Origin: Fragum whitleyi
Lineage: Eukaryota > Mollusca > Bivalvia > Cardiida > Cardiidae
DNA length: 64,000 nucleotides
NCBI GenBank assembly: GCA_948146395.1
Contig: OX411555.1
Location: 60,098,960-60,162,959 of the forward strand
Reading direction: 5' to 3'
The position numbers and the translations under genes were made by a program. Positions 10,906-21,065 of the stretch are shown here, one piece after another. The notes under the pieces are model-generated. The model was not told where the DNA came from. It ran no database searches and worked only from the letters and a program-made list of their open reading frames with translations. Numbering within the stretch: the stretch's first letter is position 1; each line of letters begins with the position of its first letter.

Positions 10906-11989
10906 TAATGGATTACGACTGTCAATCAGACATCCATTGACCAATCAAATAATTTATTTAGACTGGATTTGACCTTCGTCATTTTTCCGCCATTTTGTTT
11001 TGAATATTCTGGTATATGTTCGACTCGATCTTTTTCCTCATGTCTAAATCTAGAAGAGACGGTATCTATATTCGTCATTTTGTCTTGATAATTCAACAAA
11101 TTAAATGTTCAACTGTGCTCTTAAGTGTCAAATCTAATGTCCAAGACAAGTGGGTGCTGTCGTTTAAAACAAATCAATATATAGAAGGAACGTGGGTTGG
11201 TGGAAAGAAACCGTCGTCCACGTTAAAGCATACACGCACGTAATGAAATACTTTCGTTTCAACAACTTAAAATGCAATGAAAGTAAGTCTTTATTTTCCA
11301 GGGGCTCGTTTTACTTAACTTCTAACGAAAATTATAATCGTAAGTCAAAATAGAGAATAATATGTTAGTGTCTTAAAATATCTGGTCGAAGTTGCGAGGA
11401 TTTATCATGACGAGGCTTTGCATGGCAGTATTCTATATTTAGTTACTAATGCAGGAGCAACTTTAATTTTTGACTTACGCAAAAAATGATCATGAGATAT
11501 GTAGTAAAATGGGCCACCGTTTACGAAGAACGAAATGCTACCTGTTTTATCGTATATGTATAAAAGTAAATGACATACATGTATAATTAACGTGGTCATT
11601 TTTAATGAAATTAAAACTGAATCAATATACAGACTAATATTTAAAACAATCCATTCATAATCAACAGTGCTGATACCAGAGGAAGTTTGGGGGGGTTCAA
11701 CAGAAACTCCCCTCTGACGCCGATTTATTCTATTGTCTTTCCAAAATAAATAAATCTTTAAGATTTCATTAATTGCTTGTCATTAATTCAAGAAATTTGA
11801 TACGCGTTGACCACCAAAATTATTTGCTGCCAATTTCGCAATAAAAGGGTCGATTATCAACTGCACATGCTCAGTGCATATGTTGGTGAGAGTGATATTT
11901 AGTTTACCCATTTAATGGTCAATTATTTGGTCTTGAAATACATTGTGGTTTTAATTTGGTCATATGAGATTGGTTTCTGTTTTCTCACC
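10906..11989. other. Non-coding stretch with a MITE family 2 remnant
   Basis: 11356-11430 matches the family 2 foldback (TTAGTGTCTTAAAATATCTG; TTATCATGACGAGGCTT). The rest shows no coding or repeat structure I can support. Confidence 0.4.
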
Positions 11990-12007
11990 CGTTCCATTGG
12001 TACACAA

Positions 12008-12141
12008 CTAACTCCGGCCCGGAATCGAACCCACGGGGTACAGAAATATTTAACAATTTGGTTTACAGACCAACGCGCTAAACGCACCGAGTCAAAGATC
12101 TTTATTGGCTCGTTGATCTTGCGCGTTTTGGTCCTGTAAAC
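12008..12141 (-). repeat. tRNA-Thr-like sequence inside an inverted repeat
   Basis: On the minus strand, 12008-12095 reads GTTTAGCGCGTTGGTCTGTA AACCA (A-box and a TGT anticodon position, Thr-like), then an odd ~20 bp insertion, then GTGGGTTCGATTCCGGGCC (B-box). The insertion and poor folding argue against a working tRNA. The A-box half is repeated inverted at 12112-12141 (GCGCGTTTTGGTCCTGTAAA CC), making a hairpin. Confidence 0.5.
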
Positions 12142-12152
12142 CAAAAATTTCC

Positions 12153-12439
12153 ATAGTCGCCACCTTAGCGCAGTTGGTAAGGCATTAGACTTCCAATCCG
12201 GAAGTCGTGGGTTCGATCCCCGGTGGCGGCAAATATCCTTTCCGACGTTTGTCTCCCTCACCAATGGGTAGATAATCGTAAACCTATGTGAGATAGCAGT
12301 CGGGGGCTAGGAAAGGGTGTAATGATAGTACATGTGAAAGAAATACAAGGAATTCATTGTTAGGTGCTCCGGCCGCCTCGATATAACTTCAAGATTGTTG
12401 AAAGCGGCGTTAAAACCCATTCAAACGTATAGACAAACA
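12153..12439 (+). mobile_element. tRNA-derived SINE family A, full-length with 15 bp target duplication
   Basis: Head: a tRNA-like module 12158-12230 with A-box TAGCGCAGTTGG, B-box GGTTCGATCCC and a 7 bp acceptor pairing (CGCCACC/GGTGGCG); the anticodon position reads TCC. Body: CTCACCAATGGGTAGATAAT and GTGAGATAGCAGTCGG. 3' core: GGTGCTCCGGCCGCC ... TGTTGAAAGCGGCGTTAAAA. The 15 bp AAACCAAAAATTTCC flanks it exactly at 12138-12152 and 12440-12454. A copy that appears over 90% identical by eye sits at 36361-36637. SINEs depend on a LINE for mobility. Confidence 0.9.
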
Positions 12440-12565
12440 AAACCAAAAATTTCCGCGACGGAATCCTTTTAGCTATGCACAGTTGCCGACTTGTTCGTAA
12501 GATCAGTTCCATCGGTTACCAATATTAATCGATCATGGGAGGTATTGAAGATTGATTTGAAATAG

Positions 12566-12835
12566 TCAATATGAGTACGTGGTCAAGGCGTTAGGACGGT
12601 GACCTCAGCCGCGGTAGATCTCGGAGGTTCGAATCCCGCCTGTACTAACTGGAATTTTCAAGACTAAAATAATTTCTCCAAATTGCGTCTCACCAGCTAG
12701 ATGTATAAGCGGGTACCTATAAGAGTTGTAAGTCTAAGTAATGCGGCAGCTGAAGGCCAAGTTTTAACATCCAACCTGCAATTCGGTGATAGGGGTTCAA
12801 AGTTTTTAGTCGCGAAAACATGTTAAGAAATCAAA
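12566..12835 (+). mobile_element. tRNA-derived SINE family B, copy a
   Basis: The head has an A-box-like GTGGTCAAGGCGTTAGGAC and B-box GAGGTTCGAATCCCGCC. The body shares GAGTTGTAAGTCTAAGT and CATCC(A/G)ACCTGCAATTCG with the copy at 43794-44030, and GATGTATAA.CGG.TACCT with 14290-14470. The three copies define a family distinct from A. Confidence 0.7.
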
Positions 12836-13146
12836 CGAAACTATAAAAACTTTTTACTTCATAGTATTGATCGATAAACGAATAATTTACTCAACAAAGA
12901 AGTAAATGTACGGCTTCATCCAGGAGGAAGCAGTTTCACAAATTACCAAAGGGAAATAAATCTTCGGTCTTCAGTGTTTCATAGGTATTCTAGTTGCCGA
13001 ACCTGGGATAGTTAATCGCAGATTGATACGAAGCTTTGAGATCAGTATAGACATGAACGTTGATCGACAGACTGAAAATGTAAAATAATATCTTTACCTC
13101 TCTGTCGTAATCTCGCGTTAACCCTGTCGTGGTTTGTACATTATAA

Positions 13147-13340
13147 ATGCGCATCCATCGTACACTAGTCGTCTTTACATCGATTTGTTTCGTCATCACC
13201 TGCAAGCGGTTAAAACGATCGAACTCTCATGAGCTCTACACCAGAATCCAGGGGTGTGAAATTCCCGTGCCCGACTTATCCGACATGGGCTTTTCCACAG
13301 AGGGCAAGTATATTTTTCTGGACCACTTGTCCGTGGCCAG
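13147..13340 (+). CDS. Candidate first exon with signal-peptide-like start
   Basis: ATG 13147 opens a frame whose first ~18 residues look like a signal peptide (MRIHRTLVVFTSICFVITC), followed by dibasic KR sites and a soluble stretch ending DLSDMGFSTEGKYIFLDHLS. The frame runs into a good donor GGCCAG|GTAAAT at 13340|13341. A TATA-like ATTATAAATG lies just upstream (13140-13149) but overlaps the start. The exon is more GC-rich than its surroundings. No second exon could be identified with confidence; a polypyrimidine acceptor at 13961-13971 is one candidate. This could be a secreted peptide precursor or a chance ORF. Confidence 0.25.
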
Positions 13341-14289
13341 GTAAATACCAGAGCAAATCTTGGAACAGTACTAAAAAAATCTAGAATAAAAGTCATCCTA
13401 ATGTTTGTATCAAAGGGTAGAAAACATTGTCTTTAATGAAGAAAATGCTGGCTTACAGCATTTTCTACATCAAAACAATGCTTTCTCAAAATTTATCAAT
13501 CTATCAATTTTGCAGACAAGATCATTTTGATCCTTGATAAGTAGGAAATTAACTTTGACTTGTCCATTAACAAGTGAAGAAAATTCGTAATTCCACAGCT
13601 CTGTCAGAATCAATTAATTTTGTCGCAATCTTGGCACTTTTGCGCGACAACAGAATCTCGAGTCCTTGTTGTCGTACTTAAATGATACGACCTTTGTACA
13701 CTAGCTACCACAACACTAAAACCTCACATTCTTGTTACTGTGTTCTCTTGATTCAGCCATTAGCCTACACTTTCGCGCTGTTCTGCGAGACAATTTCATA
13801 TTACCATATTACAGTTGCGGTCCAGTCATAATTTCCTTTCGTCAGAATCACAAACCCTATGACAGTCCTTCATATCGAAATGGCCTACTTACATGTAATT
13901 TGTATGACACAAATCAAGTGACCGGGGAATGCGGATTTCCAGTTTTCTTTTTTGTATTTTTTTTTTTACAGATCGACGATCACGCGGGTATGTATCAAAG
14001 TAAATAGCAACCCGGGGTGTATATAATTATTCATGGTGTGGAAAATTTAAATAAAACGCTAATATCAAACATATCTTCTTTCAGCGATACACCCAAGAGA
14101 GCTTTTGTATGATCAAGAGCGTAGTATACCCTAAAAATGATGCGACGCAATAAATAAAGATAATTTCGTTGGGTATATATTAGAAATTTATCCAAATGAT
14201 ATCTGTTATACTAAAATAACAACAACAACTACGACACAAAATGCGTGCACACGCACTGAATAAAAGTTCCTAGATACACAAAACACTCA
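13341..14289. other. Non-coding stretch, nothing recognised
   Basis: Includes a short TTTTCTACA/ATGCTGTAAG inverted patch near 13425-13470 and a T-rich tract at 13948-13970. No supported feature. Confidence 0.35.
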
Positions 14290-14470
14290 CTAGAGTCTGT
14301 GGTCGAGTAGTAGGGACGTTGGCTTAATGATAACAGGGTCCCGAGTTTGAACCCCATCCCGTATATGATTTTTTCTGATAAAAAGGGTAAATTTCACGTT
14401 GCCCCTGTACAATCAGATGTATAAACGGATACCTGTGAAATGTGAATCTTATTACATGATTAAAAGTCTT
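14290..14470 (+). mobile_element. tRNA-derived SINE family B, partial copy b
   Basis: The head reads GTGGTCGAGTAGTAGGGACG with B-box GAGTTTGAACCCCATCC. The body GATGTATAAACGGATACCT matches the copy at 12566. Its 3' half appears lost. Confidence 0.6.
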
Positions 14471-14966
14471 TTCTTTAAAATGTATGAGTGTACTCTGTAA
14501 ATTTACGCGCATACACGCAAAATCAGCATAATATTGCATCTTTAATATTTACGCGTGCACGTATATTCTATTTGAACTGACCTGCGGTTGACTTCCTATA
14601 CTAACTAACGAATTATCTAATAGAGTTCTGCTAAGGTTTAATACAATTTAAGTGGACATTCTATGAAATCGTAATTTGCGCCATCTTCTTTACTCTTATT
14701 TAAGATAATTTTTTTCGGGATTCGGGATGAGTCTACAGAAAATTTCCGTCTACTAATCGATGTACTTGATATACCCACAAATATACTTGTGACCTGGTTA
14801 TTGGATATTATTCATTGGGTATGGTCCATTACCCAGCCTAAAGAGTGGGGTTTTCCATACTATATAAATACACCAGTTTATACATATTTTAGTGACCTGT
14901 CACCCATAAATGAACATGGTTTTATAATGATAAATTCAAATTATAAATGAAAAATGAAAAACAACT

Positions 14967-15060
14967 ATACGTTCAGAGTGAAAAACGGTGCAAACTGCAT
15001 GCAAAGCGGGGTATAATTTGCGAACTGTTTGTACCATTCGTCATATGAACGCAGGGCATT
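14967..15060. repeat. Foldback family 4, partial copy
   Basis: CGGTGCAAACTGCATGCAAAGCGGGGTATAAT-like core (in pieces: GCAAAGCGGGGTATAATTTG, GCGAACTGTTTGTACC, GAACGCAGGGC) matches the right arm of the hairpins at 32609 and 42784. The left arm is mostly lost. Confidence 0.6.
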
Positions 15061-15084
15061 TATAACTAAAAAGTTGGCCTGAAA

Positions 15085-15325
15085 ATCATTGAATCCCGGG
15101 TTCCATCCCCGACGGTGGCAAATGTCCTTTATCCACATTACTAATATTGTCTCCTGTCAACGGGTGAATAATCTTAAACTTATGAGATGAGCAACTTGAG
15201 GCATGGAAAAGTAGTCATGATAGTATTGTTTGGAAATATACAAGAGACCCAAGGTTAGGTGCTCCAGCCAACTTGACTTGACTGTGATTAAGTAAAAAGC
15301 GGTGTTTTGTACCTTTAAATAAACA
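15085..15325 (+). mobile_element. SINE family A, diverged 5'-truncated copy
   Basis: Starts in the B-box half of the head (GGGTTCCATCCCCGACGGTGGCA region), then AACGGGTGAATAATCTTAAA and AGGTTAGGTGCTCCAGCCAA, ending in AAAAAGCGGTGTTTTGTACC. It has the same block order as 12153-12439 but is much more diverged. Confidence 0.65.
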
Positions 15326-18050
15326 AGTCAAAAGTAAAAATAAATCTAACATTTCTTTAGCCATCTTAATAGAAAAAAATACTGATAATTTCAGATCTAA
15401 CCAAAGTCAATGCGGGAAAATTTAATAGCAACTTATTTTAAGCTTTTTTTGCCAAAATTTACCATAACTTCGTTGTAAACGGATTCAAATAACTTAATCT
15501 ATTTCACTTTAGGTAGTCCAACCTACTGAAAAATGTTGAAATCGACATAACTAAACGTCCATTTCGTTTGAGATTGCTAGGGTTAGGTAAAGCTAGGGTC
15601 GTGGACGCATTCAAATTAACATCAGCTCATACAAAAAAAAGGAATGATGTATTCTTTGAATGAATTTGTTAAATATTGTAAACAGTTTTGGGACATTTCG
15701 AATTAGTTTGGCATGTTTCTGAATAACATTTGGGCGAGTACTCGGAATTAATGAATCGAGCGTTTCTTGCGATTTAGAATGCTTTTAAAAAAGAAAGGAT
15801 TGTGTATAAATTTCATTATATTTCAATCTTCACAAATACACTTAAAGTGTGTCGTCCCTTCAAATTTGTTTATATGATAGGTTATCACTTAAAAATTGAT
15901 AAACCATTTACTTCATTACAAAAGTAGAAACAGGGAGAGAAAATGATTCCTGTCTTCCAATAGAACTTACGCTAATCCAATGCTGTGGGTACTCATTAGA
16001 ATTGTCTCTTCGTGTTGACTCAAGAGAACCCACAACAAAGGAATGAAATATAACTACTTTATATGTATTTTGAAATATGCCTACATATCTAGATTCATAA
16101 AGTAAACTAGCACCGTGCAAATTGTATTTATCACTTAAACGATTTACCCCTAATCCTGCTGAATTTAAATTTTGTTTGAAACAAAAAACTGTAGCCAATT
16201 TCTGGCCATTTCTACCACTTTAGCTTAGTTTTTTCCACAAAAAAAAAACCAAACAAACAAGTAAACTGACGTCTAGAAGAAACGCCTTAGTGAAAACGTG
16301 GAATTTCTTTCCTGTATGGCATTTTACATTGTGAAAAACACGGATTAGCTATAAAAAATACACGGGTAAAAATGAAAAGATTTCGATTTCATGATTTTTT
16401 ATGCCTTAACTTGAGTAGTGATTACTATGTATTTGAGCATCATGTGTGCTTGCTTCACGATACGAAATTGCACGTGTGCCTTAAGGATTTGATATGCCAG
16501 TGATTCACATAAAAATAGTCGGAATATTCCCACACGTTTCGTTACAAAGACGATAAAAAGATTATTGTAATCGTCATACTGACCTCTTGAAATAGGATCG
16601 GTTCCAGAAAAAAATTTTTAATGCTTTAAACTGAGTTAGGTTTGACAATTATTTAAACAGTTCGTCTTGTAAACGTTAGCATTATATACTCTGGTACACT
16701 CGGACAAGGTAAGCCGCTTGTAATGTCTGTACGATAAGACAACCACATCGGACAACGTCATTCCCGTAATGAGTTTTGGGTTTCCAAAACTTTGACAAAG
16801 GCATAGAAAGGGCTTATGGACAATTAGGCAGCAAAAATCCATGGTTCAATGACTGGATGTTTTGAAGTTTTGGTCAATATGGTCAACCCGCTTATTGTGT
16901 CAAAATAGGGGGAACAAATCTTTGAAGTTGGATAAATCCTTTACAACTCTTGACCCAAAACAGTTCCTGTGTGATCTTGACTGCAATGAATTTGTCTTTA
17001 ATATGAAATAATAATTTTTTACATGGAATGTGTCTTTTGTAAATAACTTCACTCTATACATGACCGAAGCGTTTTTATTGACGTCAGTATAGAAAGCATA
17101 TAGTGCGTATTAAGAGCTTCCTACAAGACTGTGTAGGCTGGTCCTAGTCTATACTGTCTGTCAAACTTTCAACACCAAAGGAATGTGTCGTAAAAAGCAT
17201 GAAATCGGTTAAAAAAAGATTCACTCTTTCACAGATTTGAGACAAACTCTTTACCAAAACCGCCACACAGACGCACACTGGTGAATACGGGAATCTTGAT
17301 CTACAGGTAATTAGTTAACAGGAAAATAGTCTCCTTTTCTCTTTATTTTTGACCGGTTTAGCAATGTTTAAAACGTCTGGTAACGGATTATTAACATAGC
17401 ATCAAAGTAATGGATATATTCTAATCAAGGGTCCATACCATGAAAACTCTACCTACTAGAATAATAAATAAATAAATAAGTGAATAAATAAATAAACAAA
17501 TAAATAAATAGGATAGCACGTGAAACAATAACCATCTTGTAATAAGCGGTTTCTCCGTGTCCTTTGATGGAAAAAAGTGAAAACAATCACTGAGATGATT
17601 TTAATGACTTTCAGCAATACATGGTTCACAATATTCTCACAAAGATGTTGGTTGATAAACGGTTCGTGTGTAGACTATTTAGTTTTATTCAGGATCACGA
17701 TTGTGCCATTTCGGCTGACGGGTCTTGTTCGATTTGAAATGCTAATATCGTATCGTTACACTTTTGAATAGAAATTACTGTACCGCAATTTATTTTAACC
17801 TATTTTTATCAACCGGGTTTATCCTATGTGGGTGTTTAAGCCGCAGTCCGGAAATCGGAATTCCCATCTTTAATTCAATCGACCCGTATATTAAGATAAA
17901 CTTTTAATAGAATGGTCAATTTTTCAAATGTTACATCCAGATACAGTTACAATCTTCCAGGTACTAGTATATCTTTCGTTCTTTTTCTTTTTTTTCTTTT
18001 TTTTTCTAATTATGTTTTGCACTTTTAGATACGAATAGGTTAATAACATG
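15326..18050. other. Long non-coding stretch
   Basis: No gene or shared repeat is evident apart from an (AATA)n-type run at 17461-17511 and a T/C-rich tract at 17980-18006. Open frames here are short and lack coding character or splice context. Confidence 0.35.
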
Positions 18051-18054
18051 GGCA

Positions 18055-18145
18055 ATATGGCCCCGATAAGGGACTCCTCGCTTATAGGGTGAATAGTCTA
18101 CCGACTGAGCTACCAAGTCGTATACGTGCAACCTCCCATAAATGA
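18055..18145 (-). repeat. tRNA-like SINE head
   Basis: On the minus strand, TAGCTCAGTCGGTAGACTAT is a good A-box, but the B-box (GTCCCTTATCGGGG) is degenerate. Related to the family at 18201-18480. Confidence 0.45.
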
Positions 18146-18200
18146 GTGTGAGTTCGACCCAAGACAGTCAGCCTTTGTATCGGAAATTCGTTCTCGTTCT

Positions 18201-18480
18201 CGAATTTCAAAACACCAGCATTATTCAGGGCTGTAACCTCAATTTATGCACGATTTTGTCATATCGATGGGTCGACACGAAATAGTTGTAACTGCCTATA
18301 TGTTTATAGGCAGTTACAACAGTTTCACATTGAGCTATCGATATAGGCAAGGCAGTCACGGTCCACGATTGGCGCCAAATGTGAAACGCGAGAGAAAACC
18401 ATCCAGCCAGCCCGGGACCCGTACCCGTGGCCTCTCGCTTCCAGGGCGAGTACTCTACCGATTGGGCTACATGCAATCTC
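18201..18480 (-). mobile_element. tRNA-derived SINE family C
   Basis: The head at 18385-18478 (minus) has A-box-like TAGCCCAATCGGTAGAGTAC and B-box-like GGGTACGGGTCCCGG. The body contains a 15 bp perfect hairpin (GTTGTAACTGCCTAT ... ATAGGCAGTTACAAC, 18285-18320). The 3' end is marked by CGAATTTCAAAACACCAGCA (18201-18220), a block shared with 238-260. Confidence 0.6.
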
Positions 18481-18710
18481 TCATGAATACATGTATATAT
18501 TTGAATTCAACCCGTGAATCTGAGAAACTAAAATATTTCGACGTCTGTTACGAAATTGGAAGTCGGACGGTTTGGTTTTATACATTTTGCATCGCGCATT
18601 TGCTGCATTTATTATTGTGTTGACTTTTGATGCTGTTTACGCTCGAAAGCTCTTTAAGAAGGTCTCGCAGATCGATAGAGAAAATGAAATTGATATTTCT
18701 AGATGATGTT

Positions 18711-19085
18711 ACTGTTAATTATATCATGAAACTGACACTCATTCCGATCGAAATCATACTAAATCATTCACCCAACGCTTCATTCATTCATTCCTAACAC
18801 TCACTCAAATCGATCAAAAACGCTTTAAAATCTTAAGAAAACATTTCGAAATTGTTCAAGACGATTACTATTTAATTCAATTCAATCTTATAAGCATACG
18901 ATTTCATTGTCTGGATTGGATTTTAAAGTGTCTGAATGGTCCACGAAGACGCACAAACAGAAAAATACGTATATTTTATTAAGGCGGGGGGGGGGGGGGG
19001 TTAATAAATATCGCTGATTTTGTTCATCTTAAACGAAATTGGGATATTAGATTATCTCCCTTGAATTTCACTCAAAACTCACTAA
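18711..19085. mobile_element. TA-flanked MITE family 1, copy d (right end lost)
   Basis: The left end (ACTGTTAATTATATCATGAA ACTGAC) and internal blocks match the family up to TTTCACTCAAAACTCAC; the right terminal repeat is missing. A run of 15 G at 18986-19000 interrupts it. Confidence 0.65.
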
Positions 19086-20540
19086 TAATGTAATGAAGAA
19101 CGTCTACAACCACGTGATAATGAAAAGCGAAAGTTTCGTACTTGCCACTCGGAACTGTTTGCACAAGTTCACGAACCCTGTTTTCATGATATGGTAGTGT
19201 TTGCGGACGTTTCGCAATTGTATCCAGCTGTGCGCGTTAGTACACGTGCAAAGCAGAGTGCAATTTTTAAACATTATGCGAACGTTTCAACTTGAATGCA
19301 GGTCTGAATTAATTTTTCCTCGAATGTTCCTATTAGAGTGATTCAAGTCAAATTTATATCTACTGAAAAGCCAAAATTTGATAACTAGTTTTTGAGTATC
19401 ATTTTTGCGTGATAAATATTTAACGTTTATCTTGTGTTTGTCTCGACCTTCAAAGTTTGCCATACAATACTCAGTTCTATCGGTATTTTCTATAATCCTT
19501 TTGTGAACTTATTGTTTGAGTTTTGAATATGAATCATAATTCAGGTCAAACTATTATGCTGTTTTCGTGTAGCGGATTTTCTTTTCAATTACTTAATTTG
19601 GAATATATATACTGATCTCATTTTTGTTACAATACCTATTGTTTTTACCAGGTAAGCCGTTACTTTCTTTACAAATGAGTATTTATACAATTACAATCTT
19701 AGCTAAGCCTGTCTCACAAATCATTTTGAATAATAAGTGAAATTAAGCCGCAGAACTTTCATATTAATGTACATAAATGTTCATGTACATTTCAGAAATC
19801 TTGGAACAATTTTATCCTTTCCTTTTCCAGAAGGAAGCAAAGGACAATAAATATATAAATAAATAAAAGATTTGATAAAGTGGTAACAGTCTGACTAAAC
19901 CATTCAATAAATTTCATATCTTTATACTTTCTTTTTGGTTGATCCAATCAATATTCCTGCGTACTGATTGGCTTAAAAGCTGGTTTTATTTCCCAAATGA
20001 AAATAATTTTTAGTTCAGCTCTAATGAATTGGACGGTCAATCCTGGATCGTGAGTCCGATCGCAGATCAGGTCATCTTTCATCAGCCATTTGACAAAAGA
20101 CGTTGTGGCACAATTCACTTACCCCTTGACCAGTCAAAGCATTATGTATAGAAATGACAAATCTTTCAATAATTAATAAATTCCAATATTTGAAAGAAAA
20201 CCTTTTAAAATTCAGATTCCCAAATAATGGATTCCAGATATTGAAATGAGGATTTTTAAAGTTAAATAAGACACTTAACGATTGAGACAAACAAATCTGC
20301 AAGTTCTTTTAAAAACAAGATCAATCGTTTGAAAATGAAGCAAAGCAATATGTATGGATATATATATTTAATTCAGTGGTAGTTTCGATATTTTGATCTT
20401 ACATCAAATATTCATAATCTAGATAAATGACAGTTCATTTCTAATAGATTTCGTGTGAAAAGGAAAATTGAAAATTGTAAATAAATACAAGAATCTGACC
20501 ATACAATGACCTACTTATGTTTGCTTAATCTTTTTTGGCC
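19086..20540. other. Non-coding stretch with a diverged foldback remnant
   Basis: 19130-19320 has scattered matches to foldback family 4 (GTTTGCGGACGTTTCGCA; CACGTGCAAAGCAGAG; CGAACGTTTCAACTTGAATGCAGG in part). The rest shows nothing I can support. Confidence 0.35.
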
Positions 20541-20547
20541 AACGACC

Positions 20548-20556
20548 TATAAATAG
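20548..20556 (+). promoter_or_regulatory. Candidate TATA box of the six-exon gene
   Basis: TATAAATAG occurs about 445 bp upstream of the ATG at 20994. Position and sequence would suit a core promoter with a long or spliced 5' UTR (a possible non-coding donor TATAAAG|GTAAAAAG lies at 20696). Unproven. Confidence 0.25.
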
Positions 20557-20993
20557 ACACATGAATAGACCATTGTAATTATCAGTATTTATCTAGTATT
20601 GGATTACTTACATATAACGTATTTTTTCAGCTTACAAATACCTATTAAAAGACTTTTGGAATCTGTTGGAAAAGCCAAAATTGACTTGTATAAAGGTAAA
20701 AAGATACAGCAGGGAGATCATTGAACGATTGGAACCACGCGGATTCGGCACGGATTGACTATAAGCAACTTCGAACTTTAACAAAGCTAGGCCAACAACC
20801 GACGGAATAAAAGAGAGAAAGAAGAAACCATTGAGTCTTTCGTTTCAAGAGAAACGACTATTTATATACACACTATAATACAGAAGCAGAGAAAAACTAA
20901 CTCTATGTGAGACAGAAAGCACAAGAACGTAATTCAGTATCAAAAACAAGAACTAAGTGATTTCTAAATAGATAAGTTTGTGTTTTCCAAAAG

Positions 20994-21065
20994 ATGGACG
21001 AGCGTGATAAAGACGACATGATTGCTGAACCAGACGAAGTGGACGGGATATTGAGGAGTCTATTT
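20994..21065 (+). CDS. Six-exon gene, exon 1 (start)
   Basis: 24 codons from ATG 20994 to donor CTATTT|GTGAGT. Acidic N-terminus (eleven Asp/Glu of 24). Confidence 0.7.

Noticed and set aside
12158..12230. Functional tRNA gene
   Set aside because: It continues into a SINE body and has a 15 bp target duplication around the whole unit, so it is a SINE head.
15908..16198. 96-codon minus-strand frame as a gene
   Set aside because: No recognisable domain, splice context or promoter; its length is within chance for this window.
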